Below are positions 42,666-50,260 of a stretch of DNA of 60,800 bases, one piece after another. The DNA is from Empedobacter stercoris (GTDB lineage Bacteria; Bacteroidota; Bacteroidia; Flavobacteriales; Weeksellaceae): assembly GCF_965137335.1 (NCBI RefSeq), contig NZ_CBCRZD010000019.1; one strand, 5' to 3'. A model generated the notes under the pieces. It ran no database searches. It was not told the origin of the DNA and saw only the letters and a program-made list of their open reading frames with translations. Each line of letters opens with the position of its first letter. Positions within the stretch are counted from its first letter, which is position 1. Position numbers and translations under genes: made by a program.

Positions 42666-44561
42666 TTATAGCTTCTCATTTCTATAAATTTCGTCTAGAT
42701 ATTTGTATCGATTCGCAACAGAAATTGCGTGTAGTTTTGCAATTGTATAACCATCTTTTCCATCTAAAAAACCAAATCTCATCACGAAATAATTAAAAAA
42801 ACGATAAGCTGGTTTTATTTTGTAATGAAAAAAATTAGGTTTGAGTTCTTTTTTTCTTAATTCTTGTGCTCTTAATCTTGAATAGCTATTTAATTTAACA
42901 AGATATTCCTTTTCATTATCATAAGTAAAATGATCCAATTTATTCTTAAAATAACCAACATTTCCTTGACATTCAATTATTTCATGTACCATGCGCTCAG
43001 ATTTGTACTGCGATTTCGACTTTCTGAATAAGCGTATCACTTTATCATTTTGCATTCCAGAATATTTGATGTGTTTATTTCTAAAAAAGAATTTTCTATA
43101 AACATAATACGCATCAAATTTTGGCTGATTTTTAATAGTAGAAACCATCTCTTTTATCAATTCTGAAGGAATCCCTTCGTCGGCATCAAAAAAGGTAACC
43201 CATTCGTTATTTGCCAGTGAAATGGAATAGTTTCGTTGACTCGTAAAATTATCAAACTTACGTTTTACAAATTTTACTTTAGGATTTTGCAACGCTATTT
43301 CCTCTGTTTTATCAGTGCTATAAGAATCTACTATAATTATTTCTTCAGCATATTGTCCAACATGATTTAAATATCGTTGGATGTTTTTCTCTTCATTATA
43401 AGTTATTAGTAAAGCTGTAATTTTAGTAGACATTGATTCTATAGAATAATCTTTTTGAGTTTCTAATTCAACGCTTTTATCTGATTTAAATTGTCGTTCA
43501 ATTTCATTCTGATCAAGAAATTTTTGTAATTTGTCTTTAAACAATTCAAAATCAAAGAATGAATAGAATTCATCAACTCGTTTTTTTATTCTTCGGTTAT
43601 TTAGATCTGCAAACTTTTCGGGAAAATAATCTTTCAGATGAACACTTGTATGATTTATTCCATCTTCAAAAGTTGCCCAAACGTTTTTATCAATCCAAGG
43701 AGAAAAAATAATAAATGATTTTTTTCCTACCGCTTTTGTCATGTTTATGGCACCTCCATCATTTCCTACAATCAAATCACATTGATTTGTAATCGCAATA
43801 AACTCGCGCAAATCATTACCCAATAGTTCAAAATAAACTTTTGATTGTGTTTCTTTAGACAATTGATTATAAACTTCTTTGGCTTGATCTATTTGTTTTG
43901 GAAAATAATTGAATAATAGATTAACATTGAAATGTTGACCAATAAAATCAACCATTTTTGCCATTTTATTCAATGGAAAGGTTTTGGAAGGATCAGAGCC
44001 AAGCAAACTAATCATCATTGTTTTTCGAGAAGAATCTACTCCATGTTTTAGGAACAATGATTTCGCGTTCTGAATTTCTGCTTCTGTTAAGTACAACGTT
44101 GGTGCCGTAGCCAAAGGAGTTTCAATACCAAGAGGTTTTAACAATGACAAACGATGTTCTATTGCCAAACCAAGATATGATTTTGGTTCGTTGTGTTTGA
44201 CTACATTATCGGTATACAAAAATGTTCGACCTGGTTTTTTGTAGGATATTTTTTTGGGTGCGTTGTTAATGAACACATTTATCCAACTTTGTAGTTTTGA
44301 ATAAGCGTCTATGACAACGTCATATTTATTTTGATTAATTTTTATAGAAAATCGAATCAATTTCTTTAATCCTTTGTTTTCTTTCTCGTCAAAAATAATT
44401 TTATGATCGATGTAAGGATTGTTTTCTAAAACTGGTAATGTGTTACTGTTAATTAAATAATCAATAGTTGCGTGTGGATAAGCTTTTTTGATATTTTCGC
44501 ACAACAATGAAGTGATTAAAACATCGCCAATCATTTTGTGTTGGATAATCAAAACTTTCAT
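42666..44561 (-). CDS. Fused glycosyltransferase: GT9 (heptosyltransferase-like) plus GT2
   Basis: The 631-aa protein has two complete domains. Residues 1 to about 350 are GT9, like the WaaC/WaaF heptosyltransferases: MKVLIIQHKMIGDVLITSLL at the start, then SLLGSDPSKTFPLNKM and NQCDLIVGNDGGAINMTKAVGKKS. From Met377 a second enzyme begins, MSTKITALLITYNEEKNI, a WaaE/KdtX-like GT2 with WVTFFDADEGIP as its DxD region. The second part starts like an ordinary free-standing protein, so it looks like a gene fusion through loss of a stop codon. It probably builds the lipooligosaccharide inner core. Confidence 0.9.
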   Translation of the reverse strand: MKVLIIQHKMIGDVLITSLLCENIKKAYPHATIDYLINSNTLPVLENNPYIDHKIIFDEKENKGLKKLIRFSIKINQNKYDVVIDAYSKLQSWINVFINNAPKKISYKKPGRTFLYTDNVVKHNEPKSYLGLAIEHRLSLLKPLGIETPLATAPTLYLTEAEIQNAKSLFLKHGVDSSRKTMMISLLGSDPSKTFPLNKMAKMVDFIGQHFNVNLLFNYFPKQIDQAKEVYNQLSKETQSKVYFELLGNDLREFIAITNQCDLIVGNDGGAINMTKAVGKKSFIIFSPWIDKNVWATFEDGINHTSVHLKDYFPEKFADLNNRRIKKRVDEFYSFFDFELFKDKLQKFLDQNEIERQFKSDKSVELETQKDYSIESMSTKITALLITYNEEKNIQRYLNHVGQYAEEIIIVDSYSTDKTEEIALQNPKVKFVKRKFDNFTSQRNYSISLANNEWVTFFDADEGIPSELIKEMVSTIKNQPKFDAYYVYRKFFFRNKHIKYSGMQNDKVIRLFRKSKSQYKSERMVHEIIECQGNVGYFKNKLDHFTYDNEKEYLVKLNSYSRLRAQELRKKELKPNFFHYKIKPAYRFFNYFVMRFGFLDGKDGYTIAKLHAISVANRYKYLDEIYRNEKL

Positions 44562-44578
44562 AAAACATAGTTATACAG

Positions 44579-44586
44579 CAAAACTA
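44579..44586 (-). promoter_or_regulatory. Candidate -7 box (TAGTTTTG) for the GT9-GT2 gene
   Basis: It is a minus-strand TAnnTTTG match 18 bp before the ATG, in the short gap after the sulfatase-like gene. Confidence 0.4.
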
Positions 44587-46470
44587 CTATTTTTTTGTAA
44601 ATATCGCCTCTTTATTTTTTATCAGAGTTAGGCTATTATCAATTACTCTTCCATTAAAAGATTGTATATAAGCTTTTAAGAATTGTTCCATTTCATTTTT
44701 TAAAAGAGGATTAGATTTTTCTAGATTCTTTTTTAAGAGAGGATCCTTTTTCCAATTATATAAACCTATTGTTTTCATTCCATCAAATGCTAAATAATAG
44801 TCATCATTTACATAATTATAAATATTATCTAAATAATTAACCACAAAATTTTTATCCGATTTATACGACTTTCCATAAGTTACAATTTCTCCTTTCAATT
44901 GTAAATAGTCCATCAAACTTGGAACAATATCAATTTGTTGAAAATTTTTATCAACTTTTGCAATCATCGTTGGATCATTGGGCTCATAAAATAGAATTGG
45001 AATTCTAAACTTTCCTATATTATTTTTATAGATTGCTTCTTCACCTGTAGAAGAAGTATGATCTGCTGTAATTACAAATAGTGTATTTTTATACCAAGGC
45101 ATTTTTTTTGCTGCTTCAAAAAACTGCTTCAAAGCAAAATCTGAATATGCTATAGATTCGTGAATTTCTGTTGTTCCTTTCAGAAATTTACCTTTATATT
45201 TTTCTGGAATGGTAAAAGGTGCATGCGAAGAAATAGTAAATAAAGTCGTAAAAAATGGTTGCTGGAATGTATTAATTTTCTTTGCAAAAAACTGTAAAAA
45301 ATCTTCGTCAAAAACGCCCCATTTTCCATCAAATGAATAAGGCCCTACATATTCATCTTTCCCATAATATTGATCAAATCCTGCTACAGAAGCATATTGA
45401 TCAAAGTTCTGACTACCATTAAATGCACCATGAAAAAATGAGGTATTATATCCATTATCTTTCAATATTTTTGGTAAACCATAAATATCATTCAAGGCAT
45501 AACTTGATGATATAAAACTTTTATTCATCAAACTTGGTATACTAGATATTGTAGAAGGAACGGCGTCAATTGATAACTTTCCATTTGCAAAACCATTTTC
45601 GAAAAAATAACTTTTTGTAATCAACGAATCTAAAAAAGGTGTTTGTCCTCTCTGAATATTCTCACGACCAAAACTTTCTAAAATAAGTAAAACCACATTT
45701 TTTTTATTTGGAGTGGAATAATTAAATGTTTGAATTGGATTAAAAATTTTCTCAGCTTCTTGTGGAGTAAAATAATTTACTTTTTCTAAGTTTTCTTTTT
45801 TACTTAATGTGTTTAAAACTGTAAAAGGTGTGTTTAAAACTAATGCAGAACTTCCTAGTTTACCAAATTCTGATGCATCAACAATACGTAAAGGTTTTTT
45901 TCCTGTACCTCTTCCCATCAAGAAAAGTGCTGAAACAAATAATAACATAACTAACAATGAACCTGTTGCTGATAGTTGTTTTAAAACTTTTTTATTTGTT
46001 CTTTTTAATATAATCAAAAATAGAAATAATGTCGCAGAGATTAACAATGGAATTTGCCAATAATCAATTAAATAAGATTTAATCAATCCTCCAATTTCAT
46101 TAGTCATTCCTTCTGCTGTAATCATACTAAAAGAACTTCTTCTTCCTACAAATCTGAAATATTCGTAATCAATAAAATTTAAACTAATAAATAATCCATT
46201 TACAATGAAGAAACTATAAAATAAAAAATTTTGGTATTTTTTATTCTGTTGAATTTTACCAGGAATAAAATGTAAAATTGCAAATAAAATATTGGTATAA
46301 CCAATGACAGATAAATCAAAAATTAATCCTCCAATAAAAATTTTGCTATTTATTTCTGGAAAAAAAGTTTGGTTATAGAAATAAAAACCAACTCTTACAA
46401 CTTGGTATAATAGTATCAATATAATCAAACGTTGTAAAAATACAATTACTTGAGAGTTCTTCATCTTCAT
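44587..46470 (-). CDS. LTA-synthase-like membrane sulfatase/phosphoglycerol transferase
   Basis: From ATG at 46470 (627 aa) there are four or five membrane segments in the first 200 residues. An extracytoplasmic alkaline-phosphatase-fold domain follows, with KKNVVLLILESFGREN (first metal ligand), DAVPSTISSIPSLM (the Thr region that acts as nucleophile in LtaS), and ITADHTSS (metal Asp-His). In Gram-negatives such proteins transfer phosphoglycerol or phosphoethanolamine onto glycans or lipid A. An in-frame TTG at 46479 is a weaker start. It lies 25 bp upstream of the GT9-GT2 gene. Confidence 0.88.
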   Translation of the reverse strand: MKMKNSQVIVFLQRLIILILLYQVVRVGFYFYNQTFFPEINSKIFIGGLIFDLSVIGYTNILFAILHFIPGKIQQNKKYQNFLFYSFFIVNGLFISLNFIDYEYFRFVGRRSSFSMITAEGMTNEIGGLIKSYLIDYWQIPLLISATLFLFLIILKRTNKKVLKQLSATGSLLVMLLFVSALFLMGRGTGKKPLRIVDASEFGKLGSSALVLNTPFTVLNTLSKKENLEKVNYFTPQEAEKIFNPIQTFNYSTPNKKNVVLLILESFGRENIQRGQTPFLDSLITKSYFFENGFANGKLSIDAVPSTISSIPSLMNKSFISSSYALNDIYGLPKILKDNGYNTSFFHGAFNGSQNFDQYASVAGFDQYYGKDEYVGPYSFDGKWGVFDEDFLQFFAKKINTFQQPFFTTLFTISSHAPFTIPEKYKGKFLKGTTEIHESIAYSDFALKQFFEAAKKMPWYKNTLFVITADHTSSTGEEAIYKNNIGKFRIPILFYEPNDPTMIAKVDKNFQQIDIVPSLMDYLQLKGEIVTYGKSYKSDKNFVVNYLDNIYNYVNDDYYLAFDGMKTIGLYNWKKDPLLKKNLEKSNPLLKNEMEQFLKAYIQSFNGRVIDNSLTLIKNKEAIFTKK

Positions 46471-46536
46471 TATTATCAATTATAGATCGCAAAACTCTGA
46501 ATAAGATTTTATTTAACAAAAAATTTACGATAAAAA

Positions 46537-46566
46537 AACGATTTCTTTACACTGAAAGAAATCGTT
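46537..46566 (-). terminator. Intrinsic terminator after dapD
   Basis: AACGATTTCTTT and AAAGAAATCGTT form a 12-bp stem, with a T run following on the minus strand. Confidence 0.85.
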
Positions 46567-46592
46567 CTAAATTGTATATTTTTATAAATAAA

Positions 46593-47408
46593 TTAAACAG
46601 CTACATTGTGCTCACGTAAAGCATCATTTAGAGAAGTCTTTTTATCCGTAGATTCTTTACGTTGTCCGATGATTAATGCACAAGGAACTTGGTATTCGCC
46701 TGCAGCAAATTTTTTCGTGTAAGAACCAGGAATAACCACAGAACGTGGAGGAACAAATCCTTTCATTTCTACTGGCTGATCACCTGTAACATCAATAATT
46801 TTTGTAGATGCAGTTAACACTACATTTGCACCTAAAACCGCTTCTTTCCCAACATGTACACCTTCTACGACTATACAACGAGAACCGATAAATGCATTAT
46901 CTTCGATAATTACAGGAGCGGCTTGCAATGGCTCTAAAACACCTCCAATACCAACACCACCAGATAAGTGTACATTTTTACCAATTTGTGCACAAGAACC
47001 TACAGTTGCCCATGTATCCACCATTGTTCCTTCGTCAACATAGGCTCCAATATTTACATAAGAAGGCATTAAAATAACTCCAGAAGAAATATACGCACCA
47101 TAGCGAGCAACAGCATTTGGCACAACACGAATTCCTTTTTCAGCATAGTTATGTTTCAATTCCATTTTATCATGGTATTCAAAAATTCCTGCTTCTAACG
47201 TTTCCATTTTTTGAATAGGGAAATACATAACAACTGCTTTTTTCACCCATTCATTCACTTGCCAACCATCTGCTACTGGTTCTGCACAACGCAATTGTCC
47301 ATTATCAATCAACTCAATTACCTCTCTAATTGCTGCTTGTGTTGCATCTTCTTGTAACAATTCTCTATTGTCCCAAGCTTTCTCTATGATTTGTTTTAAA
47401 TTCTCCAT
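46593..47408 (-). CDS. dapD: Tetrahydrodipicolinate N-succinyltransferase
   Basis: DapD succinylates tetrahydrodipicolinate in the lysine/meso-diaminopimelate pathway. From ATG at 47408 it is 271 aa. The N-terminal helical domain is followed by a left-handed beta-helix of hexapeptide repeats. The GVILMPSYVNIGAYVDEGTM and VGSCAQIGKNVHLSGGVGIGG blocks are the DapD signature. The upstream TTG at 47429 is part of a TATATTTG promoter box. It is a single gene with its own terminator. Confidence 0.96.
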   Translation of the reverse strand: MENLKQIIEKAWDNRELLQEDATQAAIREVIELIDNGQLRCAEPVADGWQVNEWVKKAVVMYFPIQKMETLEAGIFEYHDKMELKHNYAEKGIRVVPNAVARYGAYISSGVILMPSYVNIGAYVDEGTMVDTWATVGSCAQIGKNVHLSGGVGIGGVLEPLQAAPVIIEDNAFIGSRCIVVEGVHVGKEAVLGANVVLTASTKIIDVTGDQPVEMKGFVPPRSVVIPGSYTKKFAAGEYQVPCALIIGQRKESTDKKTSLNDALREHNVAV

Positions 47409-47426
47409 CTTTATTAATAATAGCCA

Positions 47427-47434
47427 CAAATATA
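47427..47434 (-). promoter_or_regulatory. Candidate -7 box (TATATTTG) for dapD
   Basis: It is an exact TAnnTTTG match on the minus strand, 18 bp before the dapD ATG. Confidence 0.55.
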
Positions 47435-47487
47435 AAAATTATAATCAAGGGATTTCATAGAGATTATTTATTATTGAATCGTTTTTA

Positions 47488-47495
47488 TAAATTTG
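47488..47495 (+). promoter_or_regulatory. Candidate -7 box (TAAATTTG) for ruvX
   Basis: It is an exact match ending 4 bases before the ATG, so the transcript would be leaderless. Confidence 0.5.
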
Positions 47496-47499
47496 CCAA

Positions 47500-47913
47500 A
47501 TGTCAAGAATATTAGCGTTAGATTACGGAGGAAAAAGAACAGGCGTTGCCGTAACCGATGAATTGCAAATTATAGCTTCGCCTTTGGATACCATTGAAAC
47601 CTCAAAATTGATGGATTTCTTGAAACAATATATCGAGAAAGAAAACGTTTCTGACCTTGTCGTTGGATTATCTGTTCGCTTTTCAGGAGAATTAAATGAG
47701 ATTGAAAATCAAATACAACCTTTTTTAAAAAAGTTTTCAGCACAATTTCCATTGATTAAAATTCATCGTGAAAATGAAATGTTTACATCAAAAATGGCTT
47801 CGCAAGCAATGTTTGCAGGAGGAATGAAAAAGAAAAAACGTCAAGAAAAAGGAATGGTCGATAAAGTGAGTGCTGTAATAATTTTACAATCATTTTTATC
47901 ACATAAACTATAA
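47500..47913 (+). CDS. ruvX: Holliday junction resolvase-like YqgF/RuvX
   Basis: This 137-aa RNase H-fold nuclease is implicated in pre-16S rRNA 5'-end processing. It has ILALDYGGKRTGVAVTDE with the first catalytic Asp, DLVVGLSVRFSGELNE, and MVDKVSAVIILQSFL with the last Asp. The central block is ENEMFTSKMASQAM. It is first in a run of co-directional genes (def, DUF5606, mazG). A TAnnTTTG box directly abuts its ATG. Confidence 0.93.
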   Translation: MSRILALDYGGKRTGVAVTDELQIIASPLDTIETSKLMDFLKQYIEKENVSDLVVGLSVRFSGELNEIENQIQPFLKKFSAQFPLIKIHRENEMFTSKMASQAMFAGGMKKKKRQEKGMVDKVSAVIILQSFLSHKL

Positions 47914-47920
47914 CAAATCG

Positions 47921-47928
47921 TATCTTTG
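47921..47928 (+). promoter_or_regulatory. Candidate -7 box (TATCTTTG) for def
   Basis: An exact match lies 29 bp before the def ATG and just after the ruvX stop. Confidence 0.55.
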
Positions 47929-47957
47929 CCGATAAATTAATAAAAAAAGATCAGAAA

Positions 47958-48533
47958 ATGGTATTACCAGTTGTAGCTTACGGAGATCCTGTCTTACGTA
48001 AAGTTTCACAAGATATAGATCAAGATTATAAAAATCTACACGAACTGATCGAAAACATGTTCGATACAATGTACGACTCGAATGGAGTTGGTATCGCAGC
48101 ACCGCAGATCGGAAAAAATATACGTTTATTTGTCGTTGATTGTTCACCTTTCGAAGAGGATGAAGATTATGATGATGTAAAAGAAGAATTGAAAAATTTT
48201 AAACGCGTTTTCATCAATCCTAAAAAAATCAGCAGTTCTGAAGGAGATGAATGGGCATTTACAGAAGGATGTTTGAGTATTCCTCACATCCATGAAGATG
48301 TTACACGTCCAGAATCGGTAACATTAGAATTTTTTGATGAAAATTGGGTAAAACATACCGAAACTTTTTCGGATATTCGTGCTCGTGTTATTCAACATGA
48401 ATACGACCATTTGGAAGGAAAGCTTTTTATTGACTATATTTCGAGCTTTAAAAAGAAATTAATAAGTAATAAATTAAAAAATATAACAAAAGGGAAAGTA
48501 AACACGAGTTACAAAATGAAATTCCCTTCATAG
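47958..48533 (+). CDS. def: Peptide deformylase
   Basis: Def removes the formyl group from nascent proteins. The 191-aa metalloenzyme has SNGVGIAAPQIG (41-52), the metal Cys105 in EGCLSIP, and the HEYDH motif with metal ligands His147 and His151 and catalytic Glu148. Length is normal. It is followed 20 bp later by a DUF5606 gene, a neighbourhood I associate with Bacteroidota. Confidence 0.97.
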   Translation: MVLPVVAYGDPVLRKVSQDIDQDYKNLHELIENMFDTMYDSNGVGIAAPQIGKNIRLFVVDCSPFEEDEDYDDVKEELKNFKRVFINPKKISSSEGDEWAFTEGCLSIPHIHEDVTRPESVTLEFFDENWVKHTETFSDIRARVIQHEYDHLEGKLFIDYISSFKKKLISNKLKNITKGKVNTSYKMKFPS

Positions 48534-48553
48534 ACCCTTAAACATAATAGAAT

Positions 48554-49147
48554 ATGGATTTATCAAGAGTTATCGCAATTTCAGGAAAACCAGGATTATA
48601 CCGTTTAATTTCTCAAACAAGAGGAGGTTTCGTTGTTGAAGATTTAGAAAAAGGTAAAAAAATCTCAATTGCATCTAACTACAATGTTAGTTTATTAGAC
48701 AATGTAGCAATTTACGGTGTATCACAAGAGTTTCCTTTAGCAGAAGTTTTCTTCAGAATTTACAAGAAAGAAAACGGTGGAGAAACAATCGACCACAAAT
48801 CTTCTGGAACAGAATTGCGTAAATATATGGAAGAAGTTTTACCAGAATATGACGATTCAAGAGTTTACGATTCTGATTTGAAAAAATTATTTCAATGGTA
48901 TAATATCTTACACAAAAACGGATTATTAAACATCGACTTAGCTGCTGTAGAAGCTGCAATGGCTGCTCAACAAGCACAAGAAGCTCCAGTTGTTGAAACT
49001 CCTGCAGAAGAAGTTGTAGCAGAAGAAAAACCAAAAAAGAAAGCACCTGCAAAAAAGGCTGCTGACAAAAAAGATGCTGAAGAAAAACCAGCTAAAAAAA
49101 CAGCTGCTAAAAAATCAACAGCTAAAAAAGATAAAGACGCTGAATAA
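48554..49147 (+). CDS. DUF5606 protein with a histone-like Lys/Ala tail
   Basis: The 197-aa protein has the DUF5606 domain at about 1-125: MDLSRVIAISGKPGLYRLIS, TRGGFVVEDLEKGKKISIAS, FPLAEVFFRIYKKENGG and DSDLKKLFQWYNILHKNGLL. Its function is unknown. From about residue 130 there is an Ala/Gln and Glu-rich linker. The tail repeats KKAPAKKAADKK-type units, like histone H1 or bacterial Hc1 tails. A tail like this usually binds nucleic acid nonspecifically, which is inferred here, not shown. The gene lies between def and mazG. Confidence 0.88.
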   Translation: MDLSRVIAISGKPGLYRLISQTRGGFVVEDLEKGKKISIASNYNVSLLDNVAIYGVSQEFPLAEVFFRIYKKENGGETIDHKSSGTELRKYMEEVLPEYDDSRVYDSDLKKLFQWYNILHKNGLLNIDLAAVEAAMAAQQAQEAPVVETPAEEVVAEEKPKKKAPAKKAADKKDAEEKPAKKTAAKKSTAKKDKDAE

Positions 49148-49153
49148 TTAGAA

Positions 49154-49897
49154 ATGAATACACGTAAAGATCAATTACGAGCTTTCGAAAGATTGTTAGA
49201 TATAATGGATGAATTACGTGAAAAGTGTCCATGGGATCGTAAACAAACGATGGAAACGTTGCGTACGTTATCTATAGAAGAAATTTATGAACTTTCGGAT
49301 GCCATTATCGAAAAAGATTCGGATGAAATAAAAAAAGAACTAGGTGATGTTTTTCTTCACCTGGTTTTTTATTCTAAAATAGCATCAGAGCAACAAAACT
49401 TCGACGTAGCTGATGTTTTAAATGGTATTTGTGACAAATTAATTCATCGTCATCCTCATATCTATGGAGATGTAGAAGCAAATACTGAAGAAAAAGTACT
49501 TCAAAATTGGGAACAAATCAAATTAAAAGAAGGAAACAAATCTGTCCTTTCTGGTGTTCCTACTTCTCTCCCAGCAATGGTAAAAGCCTATCGAATTCAA
49601 GACAAAGTAAAAGGTGTTGGATTTGAATTTGAAAATTCTGAACAAGTTTTTGATAAAATTGTAGAAGAAATTAACGAATTTAAAAACGAAGAAAATCCTT
49701 TGGATAAAGAGATGGAATTTGGCGATATTTTATTTTCTTTAATTAATTATGGACGATTCAATGGAATTAATTCAGAAGATGCATTAGAACGATCGAACAA
49801 AAAATTTATCCGTCGTTTTCAAAAGTTAGAAGAAATCGCAAAAGAAAATAATCAAAACATTGCCGATTTGACGATTTCTGAATTAGAAAACTTATGA
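49154..49897 (+). CDS. mazG: Nucleoside triphosphate pyrophosphohydrolase MazG
   Basis: MazG hydrolyses NTPs to NMPs and pyrophosphate. The 247-aa two-domain form is seen: CPWDRKQTMETLRTLSIEEIYELSDAI in the first, LGDVFLHLVFYSKIA with the acidic metal site, and a second all-helical repeat with KVKGVGFEFENSEQVFDKI and EMEFGDILFSLINYGRF. It starts 6 bp after the DUF5606 gene, so they are co-transcribed. Several inverted repeats follow its stop. Confidence 0.95.
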   Translation: MNTRKDQLRAFERLLDIMDELREKCPWDRKQTMETLRTLSIEEIYELSDAIIEKDSDEIKKELGDVFLHLVFYSKIASEQQNFDVADVLNGICDKLIHRHPHIYGDVEANTEEKVLQNWEQIKLKEGNKSVLSGVPTSLPAMVKAYRIQDKVKGVGFEFENSEQVFDKIVEEINEFKNEENPLDKEMEFGDILFSLINYGRFNGINSEDALERSNKKFIRRFQKLEEIAKENNQNIADLTISELENL

Positions 49898-49901
49898 AAT
49901 T

Positions 49902-49978
49902 TAGCGAAAATTCGCTAGTGTAAAATTGACACTACTAAATGTATTTGATTTTACGAAAACGTTGTAATCAGACGTTTT
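49902..49978. repeat. Three consecutive inverted repeats after mazG
   Basis: The first is TAGCGAA-AA-TTCGCTA (49902-49917), the second TAGTGT...ACACTA (49916-49934), and the third AAAACGT...ACGTTTT (49956-49978). The first two share a base pair. They may act as the mazG terminator region or as operator-like sites. No long T run follows, so they are not a classical terminator. Confidence 0.5.
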
Positions 49979-50033
49979 AACATTATTATAGATATCTTTT
50001 ATCGACACCAATAAAACAAAGTATTATCATTTA

Positions 50034-50065
50034 TTGTGCATGCACAAAAAACCGACCTATATTTG
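50034..50065 (+). promoter_or_regulatory. Promoter with a palindromic operator-like site
   Basis: The -33 element TTG (50034-50036) and the -7 box TATATTTG (50058-50065) are 21 bp apart. A perfect 14-bp palindrome TTGTGCATGCACAA (50034-50047) covers the -33 element and could bind a dimeric regulator. Confidence 0.65.
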
Positions 50066-50071
50066 CAATGG

Positions 50072-50184
50072 TTATAGCGGGCAATAGCTTGTAATAATGG
50101 AAGGAAGTTTGTTTACTAAGTAAACAGTTTTCTCATTTTTTTGTGGTTTTGATGAAAAGGTGACTTAAAGTCGCCTTTTTATTT
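50072..50184 (+). ncRNA. Candidate small RNA of about 110 nt
   Basis: The stretch begins just after a good promoter (-7 box ending at 50065) and ends in a clear intrinsic terminator, with no ORF between. Inside are a small hairpin GTTTAC-TAA-GTAAAC (about 50111-50125) and a GGAAGGAAG run. I could not match it to a named RNA family. The start is estimated from the promoter and is uncertain by several bases. A longer read-through into uvrB seems unlikely, as uvrB has its own TAAATTTG box beyond the terminator. Confidence 0.55.
50155..50184 (+). terminator. Intrinsic terminator of the candidate small RNA
   Basis: AAAAGGTGACTT (50155-50166) pairs with AAGTCGCCTTTTT, with one G-C/T wobble position. 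The stem is followed by a T-rich tract. Confidence 0.8.
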
Positions 50185-50248
50185 TTTTTATCCGTTTCTT
50201 CTTTTAAAACCAACATTTCTCAACACTCTTTTTTAACTGAATTATTTG

Positions 50249-50256
50249 TAAATTTG
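50249..50256 (+). promoter_or_regulatory. Candidate -7 box (TAAATTTG) for uvrB
   Basis: It is an exact match ending 4 bases before the ATG, predicting a leaderless mRNA. Confidence 0.5.
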
Positions 50257-50260
50257 TAGA

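Noticed and set aside
50090..50110. SRP RNA (ffs) candidate because of GGAAGGAAG
   Set aside because: The sequence before the GGAA does not pair with that after it as the SRP apical stem requires. The likeness is limited to the short purine run.
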